Assembly (NCBI GenBank): GCA_017395555.1 | Contig: JAFPUE010000133.1 | Location: forward strand, 1-64,000 | Direction of reading: 5' to 3' | DNA length: 64,000 nucleotides | Origin: Ruminiclostridium sp. | Lineage (GTDB): Bacteria; Bacillota; Clostridia; Oscillospirales; Ruminococcaceae | Shown here: positions 24,262 through 32,934 of the stretch, one piece after another | How the letters are laid out: each line of letters opens with the position of its first letter | Position numbering within the stretch: the first letter of the stretch is position 1 | Made by a program: the position numbers and the translations under genes | The notes under the pieces: generated by a model | The model's input: only the letters and a program-made list of their open reading frames with translations | The model's database searches: none | Told to the model about the DNA's origin: nothing

Positions 24262-26601
24262 ATGGCATATCAGCATTTGTTCGGAAGCGCGACAGGAGGC
24301 TCGTCCGGAGCCGGTTACAGGACGCTCGCGGCAACAGAGGAATTTTACAATGTAATGTCCGACGACGAGCTCAGCAGCTACAATAACTACTCGTTCATCG
24401 GCGATCACCCTGTGAAGTTCTACTGCTGCTACAAGGAGTACAAACAGTGCTTCATACAGTCCGCGATATCGTTCGAGTACGATTATGTGGGCAGAGATTC
24501 GTCCGTTGCGTACACTCTCGTGCTTAACGAGAACGAGACAAAAAAGATACTTGATGAGCATATCCGTCCGTTCAACCCGGATATGTTCATAAACTCGAAA
24601 TCCGGCGATTTCGCACGTCCGCGCAGTGAGAAGCTGCCGTCCGTGCAGTACCGTTTTGATGAATGTACCCCGCGTGAGCACAACGCCGCGTTCATATCGA
24701 AGTATTTCCGCAGCGACATTTTCGCGCAGTTCCTGCTTTCGCTCTTCCTTTCCGCAGAGAACGGCAACCCGATATTCGTAGCGCTTCCCGGCAGCTATAC
24801 CGAGGCTTCCCGCGCGGCTGTCGAGCTTATGAATATCATAATTCCCGCGTTCCCGGCGGAGTACCGCAAGAAGCTCGGCTTTATGACGCACGTTACCGAC
24901 ACCTACGCGGTTGAGGATATCAGCATTTATTTCGTAAGCGGCATAGACCTGAGCCGACAGTATATGAACAGCGCGTACTGCTTTGACATATCCTCCGAAA
25001 AGCCGTATATAAGCGGCGTTGACTCGATTGACGTAAAGGAGTATTTCGAGCTTCTGCGCACAGTCATGAGCAACATTCTCTCGTATGATTTCGAGGCTCT
25101 TAACGGCTTCTTCAACGATATCCTGCCGAAGCTCGACGCAAGAGACAGATACAACCTTGAGAAGATAAACGAGATATACTTCATGTGGAAGTTCCTGTCC
25201 GGCACCGAGGAAACACAGCTTGACAGCGACACCGCCTGCACCGTCATTTCCTCGTTCTACAGCTTCTACAATATGGTTGACAACAAGGCACAGTTCCTTA
25301 ACCGCATCAACGGATACTGGGAAAAGGAGATAGAGAAGTGCAAGGCGGGCGGCTATGCTCCGAGCATGGCTGTTTTCGATATCGTTGACGGCTATTACAA
25401 GACCTTCGGTGAGGACGACAGGCGACAGGCGCAGCGAATCTGGTCATTCGCGCTTATCTACACCGTTTCCGAGAACAATTTCAGCATATACAACCGCCTC
25501 ACATCGCCGGATTACGATCATTCACAGCTTGCCGAGGACGTGTTCATGTACATCTCGTACATTTATATCGGCTTCCTGCAGCGCCGCGACAAGAACGCAA
25601 GCATAGGCGCAGTCTATGAAAAGATCGCGGGCGGTTACGGCGAGCGCGAGACCGCTGACGGCAACAGCACCCGTATTATCCGTGCTCTCGGACTGCTTGC
25701 GGCAGTAACGGAAAAGTATTACGAAGATATGGGACTGAAAAAGGTGGATCAGTACGAGTTCTACTCGGCAGGCTTCCTCAAATATTATGACGAGCCCGTG
25801 TCAAAGATGCTGAAGGAGGTTCCGCTCACCCGCAAGTTCGATCTTATGAACGAGATCAAAAACGCAGTACACGCCGAGGACAACCCGATCTCACCCGATG
25901 ATGCGAGCCTCGGAAAGAACATCTACGATCATTTCCACAACGGCGCGTTCCTGCCTGCCGTAGCCGAGGGATTTACAAACGATAGCGTATCCGCGATCGC
26001 GGGCGACAGAAAGCTCGTATCGCAGACTGCGGACGATATTGCGGAATACCCCGGACTGGCGAATTTCCCGATAGTGTCGCTGTTCCAGCATTTCAGCGCG
26101 ATAATCAACGGTACACGCGATCTTATAGTACTGCGTGAGCTCAGCGAGCTTGTCAACAAGCCCGATATGCAGGAAATGCTCACCGGCTGGGTGAAGATCT
26201 ACTGCTCCGCAAATCCAGAGCTTACAATGCTTCTGTTCGCGAACACGAGATGCCATATCGACGACAAGGGCATTATGGTTTACGAGACTGATTTCTTTGA
26301 GACGTTCAGAATGTATTATGATGATATCAGTCACGACAACGAGAAGATGATGCACGAGCTCAACCAGTTTGCCGGTGAGCTTGAATCGGCAAGCAACCGC
26401 GCGGAATACAAGGCACTCGGACTTTCCGCGTACAAGGAGCCGACTGCCCGCTTCATCAACGCATATCTGTTCGATAAGTACGCAGATAAGAAAGCGTACA
26501 AGGAAAATGAAGCAAGGGTCAAGAAGTATGACCGTATCAAATTCCTCCGCACTCTCGCTCCCGCACCCGATAAAAAGCGTAAGCGCTTCGGAAAAAAGTG
26601 A
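24262..26601 (+). CDS. GTPase-associated protein (GAP1-like)
   Basis: This 779-residue soluble protein starts with YQHLFGSATGGSSGAGYRTL, the kind of N-terminus found in GAP1 (GTPase-associated protein 1) proteins, followed by a long alpha/beta part with FYCCYKEY, SVAYTLVLNE, a PREHNAAFISKYF segment and a repeated-helix middle region. In known systems GAP1 proteins sit next to zinc-ribbon or double GTPases and are thought to bind them. I recall the family rather than having searched, so the label is moderate. The end is basic (PDKKRKRFGKK). GGAGGAAA precedes the ATG. It is the last gene before a bidirectional terminator. Confidence 0.7.
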   Translation: MAYQHLFGSATGGSSGAGYRTLAATEEFYNVMSDDELSSYNNYSFIGDHPVKFYCCYKEYKQCFIQSAISFEYDYVGRDSSVAYTLVLNENETKKILDEHIRPFNPDMFINSKSGDFARPRSEKLPSVQYRFDECTPREHNAAFISKYFRSDIFAQFLLSLFLSAENGNPIFVALPGSYTEASRAAVELMNIIIPAFPAEYRKKLGFMTHVTDTYAVEDISIYFVSGIDLSRQYMNSAYCFDISSEKPYISGVDSIDVKEYFELLRTVMSNILSYDFEALNGFFNDILPKLDARDRYNLEKINEIYFMWKFLSGTEETQLDSDTACTVISSFYSFYNMVDNKAQFLNRINGYWEKEIEKCKAGGYAPSMAVFDIVDGYYKTFGEDDRRQAQRIWSFALIYTVSENNFSIYNRLTSPDYDHSQLAEDVFMYISYIYIGFLQRRDKNASIGAVYEKIAGGYGERETADGNSTRIIRALGLLAAVTEKYYEDMGLKKVDQYEFYSAGFLKYYDEPVSKMLKEVPLTRKFDLMNEIKNAVHAEDNPISPDDASLGKNIYDHFHNGAFLPAVAEGFTNDSVSAIAGDRKLVSQTADDIAEYPGLANFPIVSLFQHFSAIINGTRDLIVLRELSELVNKPDMQEMLTGWVKIYCSANPELTMLLFANTRCHIDDKGIMVYETDFFETFRMYYDDISHDNEKMMHELNQFAGELESASNRAEYKALGLSAYKEPTARFINAYLFDKYADKKAYKENEARVKKYDRIKFLRTLAPAPDKKRKRFGKK

Positions 26602-26615
26602 CAGAAAAATAACAA

Positions 26616-26655
26616 AACAGCTTGCAACAATTTGCTGCAAGCTGTTTATTTTTTG
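26616..26655. terminator. Bidirectional terminator between convergent genes
   Basis: AACAGCTTGCA (26616-26626) pairs with TGCAAGCTGTT (26636-26646), flanked by A-rich and T-rich tracts on both sides. It serves the GAP1-like gene on + and the VWA gene on -. Confidence 0.9.
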
Positions 26656-26672
26656 ATCAAGTCTGAATTTTG

Positions 26673-28940
26673 TCACGACGGGTAGCATGAGAGGGAAACC
26701 TGCTTGTTGTCCCAGTGAGCGGTGTAGGTGAAGTCGTCCTCACCATTACTGTTGACTTTTATAGTTCTGCGTATCTCAATGGTGTTGACAAATTTTGTGT
26801 TTACGTCGTAAACCTTGATACGGAAGATGTTCGGGTTTTCAAGGTCACGGCGAAGTGTCGTCATAAGCACATAGCGGTTGTAGCATTTGCCGTCATCGCC
26901 GTCCCAGAAGATCTTGGTCACGAGCGGGGTACCGGTTGCGAGTATCGACTTTACCTTGCTGAAATCGTCGTCGCTGTTCAGCGAGAAATTCATTCCCGTG
27001 CCGCGGTACGAATCGTAGTACAGTATCGCGTTTATCATCGCGTAGTCGTTTTCGCTGTACTTTGTGCGTATAGTTGACATATTGTGGTTCGGTACAAGTA
27101 TCTCCGCCGACGTCCAGCCCGTACCGGGCTCGTCGTAGGGTATCGTTATCTTGCTCCAGCCCTTGTCCTGCGATGCTTTTGCGTCGTCCGAGCTTACTTT
27201 CAGAGTATCGCCGGTGCTGAGGAAGTTGAGGTAGTTCTCGGGTTTGAGCCACGGCTCCTGCATTATCTGGAGAATTACCTTGCGCAGAGGCTCGGCTGTA
27301 TTTATGGTGGAACCCTCAAATGTGAAGTCGGTGCCGGTCTCGGGATTCTTTGCCGACTGCGGAACGAGGTTTCTGAACCAGTCTCTCGCAAGCGCAACCA
27401 TACCGTAATCAAGTGTCTGCGATTCGAGAGATTTGAAGTTCTGGAAGCTGAATCCGTTGAAATCTGGATCAAATCCGGTGTCGTACAGCGTGTAGCTGTC
27501 GGGCTTTCCGTCGAGGTCATCATCCACGATATCGTCCTTCATGGAAGCTATCATCGTTGAGTACAGACCTTCGAGGATATTTGCCTCGGAAATGGGGTAG
27601 TAGTCGCCGCCCGTGCTCTCGGCAATTCGCGTGAGCAGCTCGGTATCAACCTCGTCGCCGAGACCTATTGTAATGATAGTAACATTCTTTGCCTTTGCAA
27701 GGGTCACGATATCGTTTAAAGAATATCCGCCGTTGTCCGTGGAAATACCGTCTGTGAGCAGTACGATGACGTTTCTCTGACCCTTTGTCGAGTCGTCGAA
27801 ATAGCTCAGTCCCTGAATAAGCGCGATCTCAACGCAGGTGCCGTCGAAGCCGGGACCCAAGTTGCGGATTGAATTTATCGCGGGGATAAGGTGGGACTTG
27901 TCGGCATCAAAATCGCAGATATGCTTGAATTCATAGGTGAAAGCGGAAACTGCGAATTTAACGTTTTTATCAACGCCGGTGACAAGGTTTCTGGCGAACG
28001 AAAGGCGCTTGAAATTAACGTCGCTTTCCTTCGAGGTGGACTGTATCGACTTGGGGTACATGGAGCCGGAGTTGTCGATAAGCAGGTGAATGTTCATGAT
28101 ACCGCTCTCAAAGGCGAGTGCCGCCTGATGAATGACATTCTCGGCACCGAGTACGAAAACGCCGTTTGAGTGCAGCTCGCAGCTTACGGTATTATTTTCC
28201 TCGTTTACGGAAGCACCAACGGGATTGTACTTTTTGAGGTACGGGTCAAACTGGTAGATACGCAGGTTGTTTGTGGTAACGCCCGAGATCATAAGGTCAT
28301 CGGGATCGTAGTTGAAGGTAAGTGTAGCCTTTTCAAATCCGCCCTCGCAGTAGAACTCGTATGGTGCGGTGATAGCGCCGGCGTTTGAGGTAACGGCATT
28401 GAGCAGGAGCTTATCGACGGTTGCGCCGTAGATACTGCCCTTACCGGAAACGGAAACGGAACCTTCGCCGAAGTTTATGACGCGTGAAAAACGCCGCTCG
28501 GAATCTTTGGTAACGCCGTCGGTAATGAGATCTGAGGGATCGAGTCCCGCAAGCACCTCAATGCCGTCCTTTATCCCGTCTCCGTCCGTATCGGCGAGGT
28601 TAGGATCGGTCTTATATGTACTTTCGTCTTTGTCTGAAAGAGAATCCGCGTCGGTGTCGCCGGAGATGACTTTGGTTTTGCTGACGATCTCCTCGCTGTT
28701 TTTAATGCCGTCGTAGTCGTAATCGGAATCGGCATCAAGCTCTTCGACGGAGTTGAAGGTGTCGGGGTAGAATTTATTGAAGTTGTACTTGAGAGCAGCA
28801 ATCTTGTTATCCTCGTTTGCCTTAACGGCGAGGTATATCAGAATACCGCCGAGTACGACAACAATTGCCGCGATTGCGATTATGATGGTTTTTGCCTTTT
28901 TGGAGCCGCTGTCCGCTCCGGAATTTTTATTAAAAGCCAT
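26673..28940 (-). CDS. Membrane-anchored VWA protein with calcium-binding repeats
   Basis: The 755-residue product has a lysine-rich cytoplasmic start, one membrane helix (about 17-42) and then an extracellular part. Three calcium-loop (TSP3-like) repeats lie at about 70-135 (DADSDYDYDGIKN, DTDADSLSDKDE, DTDGDGIKDG). After a beta-rich section comes a VWA domain from about 285 with an intact MIDAS (DNSGS, a FDGT threonine, LLTDG). The C-terminal ~290 residues are unrecognised. It converges on the tubulin/GTPase locus and, with the first VWA protein, gives the locus two cell-surface metal-binding receptors. AAAGGCAG precedes the ATG. Confidence 0.85.
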   Translation of the reverse strand: MAFNKNSGADSGSKKAKTIIIAIAAIVVVLGGILIYLAVKANEDNKIAALKYNFNKFYPDTFNSVEELDADSDYDYDGIKNSEEIVSKTKVISGDTDADSLSDKDESTYKTDPNLADTDGDGIKDGIEVLAGLDPSDLITDGVTKDSERRFSRVINFGEGSVSVSGKGSIYGATVDKLLLNAVTSNAGAITAPYEFYCEGGFEKATLTFNYDPDDLMISGVTTNNLRIYQFDPYLKKYNPVGASVNEENNTVSCELHSNGVFVLGAENVIHQAALAFESGIMNIHLLIDNSGSMYPKSIQSTSKESDVNFKRLSFARNLVTGVDKNVKFAVSAFTYEFKHICDFDADKSHLIPAINSIRNLGPGFDGTCVEIALIQGLSYFDDSTKGQRNVIVLLTDGISTDNGGYSLNDIVTLAKAKNVTIITIGLGDEVDTELLTRIAESTGGDYYPISEANILEGLYSTMIASMKDDIVDDDLDGKPDSYTLYDTGFDPDFNGFSFQNFKSLESQTLDYGMVALARDWFRNLVPQSAKNPETGTDFTFEGSTINTAEPLRKVILQIMQEPWLKPENYLNFLSTGDTLKVSSDDAKASQDKGWSKITIPYDEPGTGWTSAEILVPNHNMSTIRTKYSENDYAMINAILYYDSYRGTGMNFSLNSDDDFSKVKSILATGTPLVTKIFWDGDDGKCYNRYVLMTTLRRDLENPNIFRIKVYDVNTKFVNTIEIRRTIKVNSNGEDDFTYTAHWDNKQVSLSCYPS

Positions 28941-28998
28941 TAAATGATCTGCCTTTCGGAATTACTGTAGAGAAAGAAAATGGTATACTGTAACTTAT

Positions 28999-29027
28999 AT
29001 TATAACATATTTTAAGCCTTAGGTCAA
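28999..29027 (-). promoter_or_regulatory. Promoter of the convergent VWA gene
   Basis: On the minus strand TTGACC (29027-29022) and TATAAT (29004-28999) have a 17-base spacer, 58 bases before the start codon. Confidence 0.8.
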
Positions 29028-29262
29028 TGAAAAAAGAACAATTCGCCCATTTTTCGGCTATTTCCATAAACAAAAGTGTTAATTCTGCACAAGGCAGGCA
29101 GTAGCTGTATTTAACAGTAAGTTCTATGGGAAACTATTGTTTGAAATGAATGGGGGTTGGCGAAAACTCCGTCTGCAAATAATGCAAAACGGTTTAAATC
29201 GGGCATAAAAACGCTGCGAACCGGTGTAGCTCCGTTTTTAGCTTTTCTCTGCTATTTAAGAA

Positions 29263-29519
29263 ATGGAGTCTTTGCCAACCCTACTGCATTTCTCAATATG
29301 GCTGCCCGTTGATGTATCTTAGAAATACTGCATTAGATTTATCGGAAGTTTATTTAATGCACTCATCGTGCGCGCTTATGGAAACTTCCTTACGGCATCG
29401 TGCCGTAGGGTGTCTCCCCGAACGCGGGGAGGTGATGTTTTCGCTTGCGAAAACGGCAGAGGGGCTGACCGACAGACTCAGAGCCCCCGTATCAAAACTC
29501 TCAAATCTCTTAAAAGTCT
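29263..29519. repeat. Long modular intergenic repeat, copy 3 (diverged)
   Basis: It shares AATGGAGTCTTTGCCAACCC, ACTGCATTTCT, TTAGAAATACTGCATTAG and the end CCCCCGTATCAAAACTCTCA with copies 1 and 2, but the middle is replaced by CCTTACGGCATCGTGCCGTAGG and TTTTCGCTTGCGAAAA palindromes. The rest of the 578-base gap (29028-29262) shows no gene. Confidence 0.55.
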
Positions 29520-31133
29520 TTAGAAAGTCTCTGTTTTCTTCTTGGACTTTCTCTTACGGAGCAGGGATCTGATGAGAGCGTATGCCGCGATCGAGAGCCA
29601 GACTATGATGAGGACGGCAATCAGCGCGACAGAGCCGTCGGGGAGCTCTCCGAGATCCGCCTTGCCCTCTGCGGTGATGCTGTCGAGGCGGTACAGTGCT
29701 TCGGTGTCTTTGTAGAGCTTGTCAAAGTACGCGTCGGTTATCTTTTCCTTGCGGCGTGTGGATTTTGCTGTGCTCTCTATCAGGTAGCCCGCTGCGTCAC
29801 GGAGCGACGCGGAGCCGTTGAACACGGGAGTTATGAACGTATTGCCTATATTGTGGAGCAGGAGCTGTGTTGCTTCTATCTTCACATGATAATGCTCGTC
29901 GTTATCGGAGCCGCTCATTGAAAGGTACTCTGCATATTCCTGTGAGTTTCGTGCCTTTGCCGTGACGGGGATATATCCCTCGGTCTTGGCGTAGGCTATC
30001 TGCACGTCGTTTGTGAGCAGGAACTGCATAAACAGCCACGATGCGAGCACTTGCTGCGGATCGTCCTTGTTGAACAGGCAGACGGAGGGACCCTGCGATA
30101 TCATCTTCGGGTCCGATGTGTTATACTGCGGAATGGGTCTTACCACCGTTTCAAAATCAACGATAGAATCCTTGCTTATATCCTGATGACCCGCGCCGCT
30201 ACCCATCCATGTCGCTCCTGCTGTGGAGTCTATCGCGAAAATGCACTGTCCCGCGTTGAGGAAGTTTCCGGGATAGCTCGATATCTTGAATGTCGAGAAA
30301 GAGCCGCTTGCGACGTGCTCCGAGACTGTGCGGAGTATTTCTTTCGTCTCTTCGCTGAAAAGTCCGATATTGCCCGCATCGTCCGAGTAGCCCGCATCGA
30401 GCTGCTTTAACATCTGTATCATCATATTGTCGGTGGACTTGTAGATGAACGGTATCATTACCTTCTGTCCGTTTATCTTGAATGTCCCGTCCGCGTTCTT
30501 TTCCATTGCCGCTTCGGAGACCTCCCAGATATAATCCCACGTCAGCACGTCCGGAACCTCATAACCGAGCTGCTCCACCATATCCTTGTTGATATAGCAG
30601 GCTTCTGTTGAGCGCATATACGGCAGGGCGTAGTGCTGCCCCGAGAGTATGCACTCGTCGGTGTATTTCTGTATCATCTCGTCCTTTGTCGGCGCGTCGA
30701 ACTTCACCTTCTCGCCGCCGAGACCGTAGTTCCTGTCGTCGATCAGGCTGTCGAGCGGCACTACCGTATTCTCCCCCGTCATATATGTGGCGATATGATC
30801 GGGGTAGGTGATGCACACGTCCGGCGTAGTCTTTGTGGGGATATTCGTGATAACATCGTTGTAGATCTTGCCGTAATCCGTGTAAAGGCGCATATTTACG
30901 GTAACATTCGGATAATAGGATTCAAAATCCTCGATCGCCTTTTTGTATATATCCGTCTGCGTTTTGTTTGTGTCGTTCTTCGCCCAGAATGTTATCTCGA
31001 TGTTCCTGCTCTCGTCAAACGAAGTAGGTATAGAAAAACTGTTCGTTGCGCGTGAGCCGTGGCAGCCGGACAAAGACGTAACCAGCATGACCGCCGCCGA
31101 TAATACCGCAGCCGCTTTTACTGCAAATCTCAT
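29520..31133 (-). CDS. Sugar ABC transporter substrate-binding lipoprotein with C-terminal membrane helix
   Basis: The 537-residue protein has a lipoprotein signal (LSGC lipobox, Cys24) and a family-1 extracellular solute-binding fold: ITFWAKNDTNKTQTDIYKKA near the start, PDVCITYPDH, ALPYMRSTEACYINKDM and QGPSVCLFNKDDPQQVLASW. It should bind an oligosaccharide or related solute. Unusually, a hydrophobic segment near the C-terminus (IAVLIIVWLSIAAYALI) is followed by a basic tail, so it seems anchored at both ends. Its ATG overlaps the stop of the permease before it (4 bases), making it the last gene of the operon. Confidence 0.9.
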   Translation of the reverse strand: MRFAVKAAAVLSAAVMLVTSLSGCHGSRATNSFSIPTSFDESRNIEITFWAKNDTNKTQTDIYKKAIEDFESYYPNVTVNMRLYTDYGKIYNDVITNIPTKTTPDVCITYPDHIATYMTGENTVVPLDSLIDDRNYGLGGEKVKFDAPTKDEMIQKYTDECILSGQHYALPYMRSTEACYINKDMVEQLGYEVPDVLTWDYIWEVSEAAMEKNADGTFKINGQKVMIPFIYKSTDNMMIQMLKQLDAGYSDDAGNIGLFSEETKEILRTVSEHVASGSFSTFKISSYPGNFLNAGQCIFAIDSTAGATWMGSGAGHQDISKDSIVDFETVVRPIPQYNTSDPKMISQGPSVCLFNKDDPQQVLASWLFMQFLLTNDVQIAYAKTEGYIPVTAKARNSQEYAEYLSMSGSDNDEHYHVKIEATQLLLHNIGNTFITPVFNGSASLRDAAGYLIESTAKSTRRKEKITDAYFDKLYKDTEALYRLDSITAEGKADLGELPDGSVALIAVLIIVWLSIAAYALIRSLLRKRKSKKKTETF

Positions 31134-32023
31134 CCTTTTGTTCCTCCCCGCGAAACGCCTTCCATTATCTTCTTTCTGAATATCACGAAAAGTACGATAA
31201 GCGGCAGGGATATCACAACGACAGCCGCCATCATAGCCGGGATATTCTCTCTTCCGAAGCCGTTCTCGCGTATCTCCTGTATTCCGTTAGACACGAGAAA
31301 GTATGCCTTGTCGTCGGTGATGAGGCGAGGCCAGATATAGGAGTTCCAGCACTCTATCACCTTCAGAATGATTATTGTGATTATCGTGGGCTTGCATATC
31401 GGTATCATCACTTTTATCAGATATTTGAAGTCCGATGTCCCGTCCACTTTAGCCGCCTTGTACAGCTCGTCGGGTATCTGCTCGAAATTTTCCTTGAGCA
31501 GGTAAATGAAGAATACCGATGTTACCGACGGCAGTATCAGACCGCTGAATGTGTTGCGCATACCGAGATCGGTTATCGTCTGGAAATTCGTGATTATCAC
31601 AAGCTCGTTCGGTATCATCATCAAAGCGAGAAACAGCGTGAAAAGCAGGTTCCTGCCGCGAAATTCGAGCCGCGAGAATGCGAATGCCGCCGGTACCGTC
31701 ACGATCAGCATAAGTGCCGTGGTTATCACCGTGAATATCAGTGTGTTCACAAAATACTGCCCGAGCGGTACAGCCGAGAATGCCTCGACGTAGTTGTCCG
31801 CGGTGGGGGAGAGCGTGAAGAACTGTGGGATATACTCCGAGCTGTACGCGCCGTAATCCTTCACCGATGTGAGCAGCATCCAGTAAAACGGGAACAGCAC
31901 CATAAGCGCCCACAGTGACAGCATCAGATACACAAGCACCGTCATTATGTGTATGTGCTTTTTCTTCTTTTTTACCGGGACAGCGCTGCTGCCGGCGGTC
32001 TTGTTTTCATTAATATCGTTCAT
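31130..32023 (-). CDS. Carbohydrate ABC transporter permease (MalG/UgpE type)
   Basis: A 297-residue membrane protein of about six helices with the MalG-type pattern. There is an N-terminal VLFPFYWMLLTSVKDY, then FAFSRLEFRGRNLLF, and the ATPase-contact EAA loop EQIPDELYKAAKVDGTSDFK followed by IPICKPTIIT. With the adjacent permease it forms the membrane channel for the transporter. A lysine-rich cytoplasmic start (VKKKKKHIH) precedes helix 1. The gap to the upstream permease gene is 10 bases and it overlaps the binding-protein gene downstream. Confidence 0.93.
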   Translation of the reverse strand: MNDINENKTAGSSAVPVKKKKKHIHIMTVLVYLMLSLWALMVLFPFYWMLLTSVKDYGAYSSEYIPQFFTLSPTADNYVEAFSAVPLGQYFVNTLIFTVITTALMLIVTVPAAFAFSRLEFRGRNLLFTLFLALMMIPNELVIITNFQTITDLGMRNTFSGLILPSVTSVFFIYLLKENFEQIPDELYKAAKVDGTSDFKYLIKVMIPICKPTIITIIILKVIECWNSYIWPRLITDDKAYFLVSNGIQEIRENGFGRENIPAMMAAVVVISLPLIVLFVIFRKKIMEGVSRGGTKG

Positions 32024-32033
32024 ATCTTCACCG

Positions 32034-32924
32034 TCAATAATGCACTTTCTTCTTGCTTATCATAAGGTTTATAACCGTTATGGTGAGCACTATCACAAAC
32101 AGTATTATAGCTGCCGCGGACGCGTAGGAGGGATATCCGCCGCTGTCGCCGTACAGCATATCGTAGATGTAGCCGACGATCGTGTTCATTCCCGCCGCGT
32201 TGAGGTCAGTACCGAACAGAGCAACCGAGTCGCTGTACGCTTTGAATGCGCCGATAAATCCCGTTATCACGAGGTAGAATATCATCGGCGATATCATCGG
32301 GAGCGTTATTCTTGTGAACATTCTCAGCTTCGATGTTCCGTCGATACGCGCCGCCTTGTAGTACATCTCATTCACGGACGCGAGTGCGCTTGTGAGTATC
32401 AGCACCTTGAACGGCAGCACTATCCATATTGTGTATAAGCACAGCACGAACATCTTCGCCCAGTACGGACCGTCTATGAAATCGACAGAGCCTCCGCCGA
32501 AAATGCCGATGAACGCGTTTACAAGACCGTCCGAGTATGCAGTCTTCTTGAAAAGTATCATAAATACAAGTCCGACCGCGAGCGTGTTTGTCACATAGGG
32601 CAGAAAATATATCGTCTGGAACAGATTGCGCAGCCATTTGATCGAGTTGAGACCGAGGGATATCAGCAACGCGAAGCCCGTTGACAGCGGCACTGTTATT
32701 ATGACCAGCAGGAACGTGTTTTTGAGCGCCTGCATAAAATACGGGTCATGCAGGACATAGGAGAAATTGTACGTTCCTATGCCGAATGAGGTCTGCGAAG
32801 CGGAGTTGTAGCCCTCCTCGAACGAATACACGAAAACGTCGATGAGCGGGTAGAACATGAACGCTCCGAGAAATATGATCGCGGGCAGCAGGTAAAGCCA
32901 CGCCTTGAAACCGTTTTTCTTCAT
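32034..32924 (-). CDS. Carbohydrate ABC transporter permease (MalF/UgpA type)
   Basis: A 296-residue permease with YLLPAIIFLGAFMFYPLIDV in helix 1, a TTVPLST-type second region and the EAA-like loop ASVNEMYYKAARIDGTSKLR followed by ITLPMISPMI. I chose ATG 32924 (GGAGGAAAA directly before it) over the longer frame from 32978, which overlaps the ATPase gene. It forms the membrane heterodimer with the product of the next gene and is probably specific for a glycan-derived sugar. Confidence 0.92.
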   Translation of the reverse strand: MKKNGFKAWLYLLPAIIFLGAFMFYPLIDVFVYSFEEGYNSASQTSFGIGTYNFSYVLHDPYFMQALKNTFLLVIITVPLSTGFALLISLGLNSIKWLRNLFQTIYFLPYVTNTLAVGLVFMILFKKTAYSDGLVNAFIGIFGGGSVDFIDGPYWAKMFVLCLYTIWIVLPFKVLILTSALASVNEMYYKAARIDGTSKLRMFTRITLPMISPMIFYLVITGFIGAFKAYSDSVALFGTDLNAAGMNTIVGYIYDMLYGDSGGYPSYASAAAIILFVIVLTITVINLMISKKKVHY

Positions 32925-32934
32925 TTTTCCTCCG

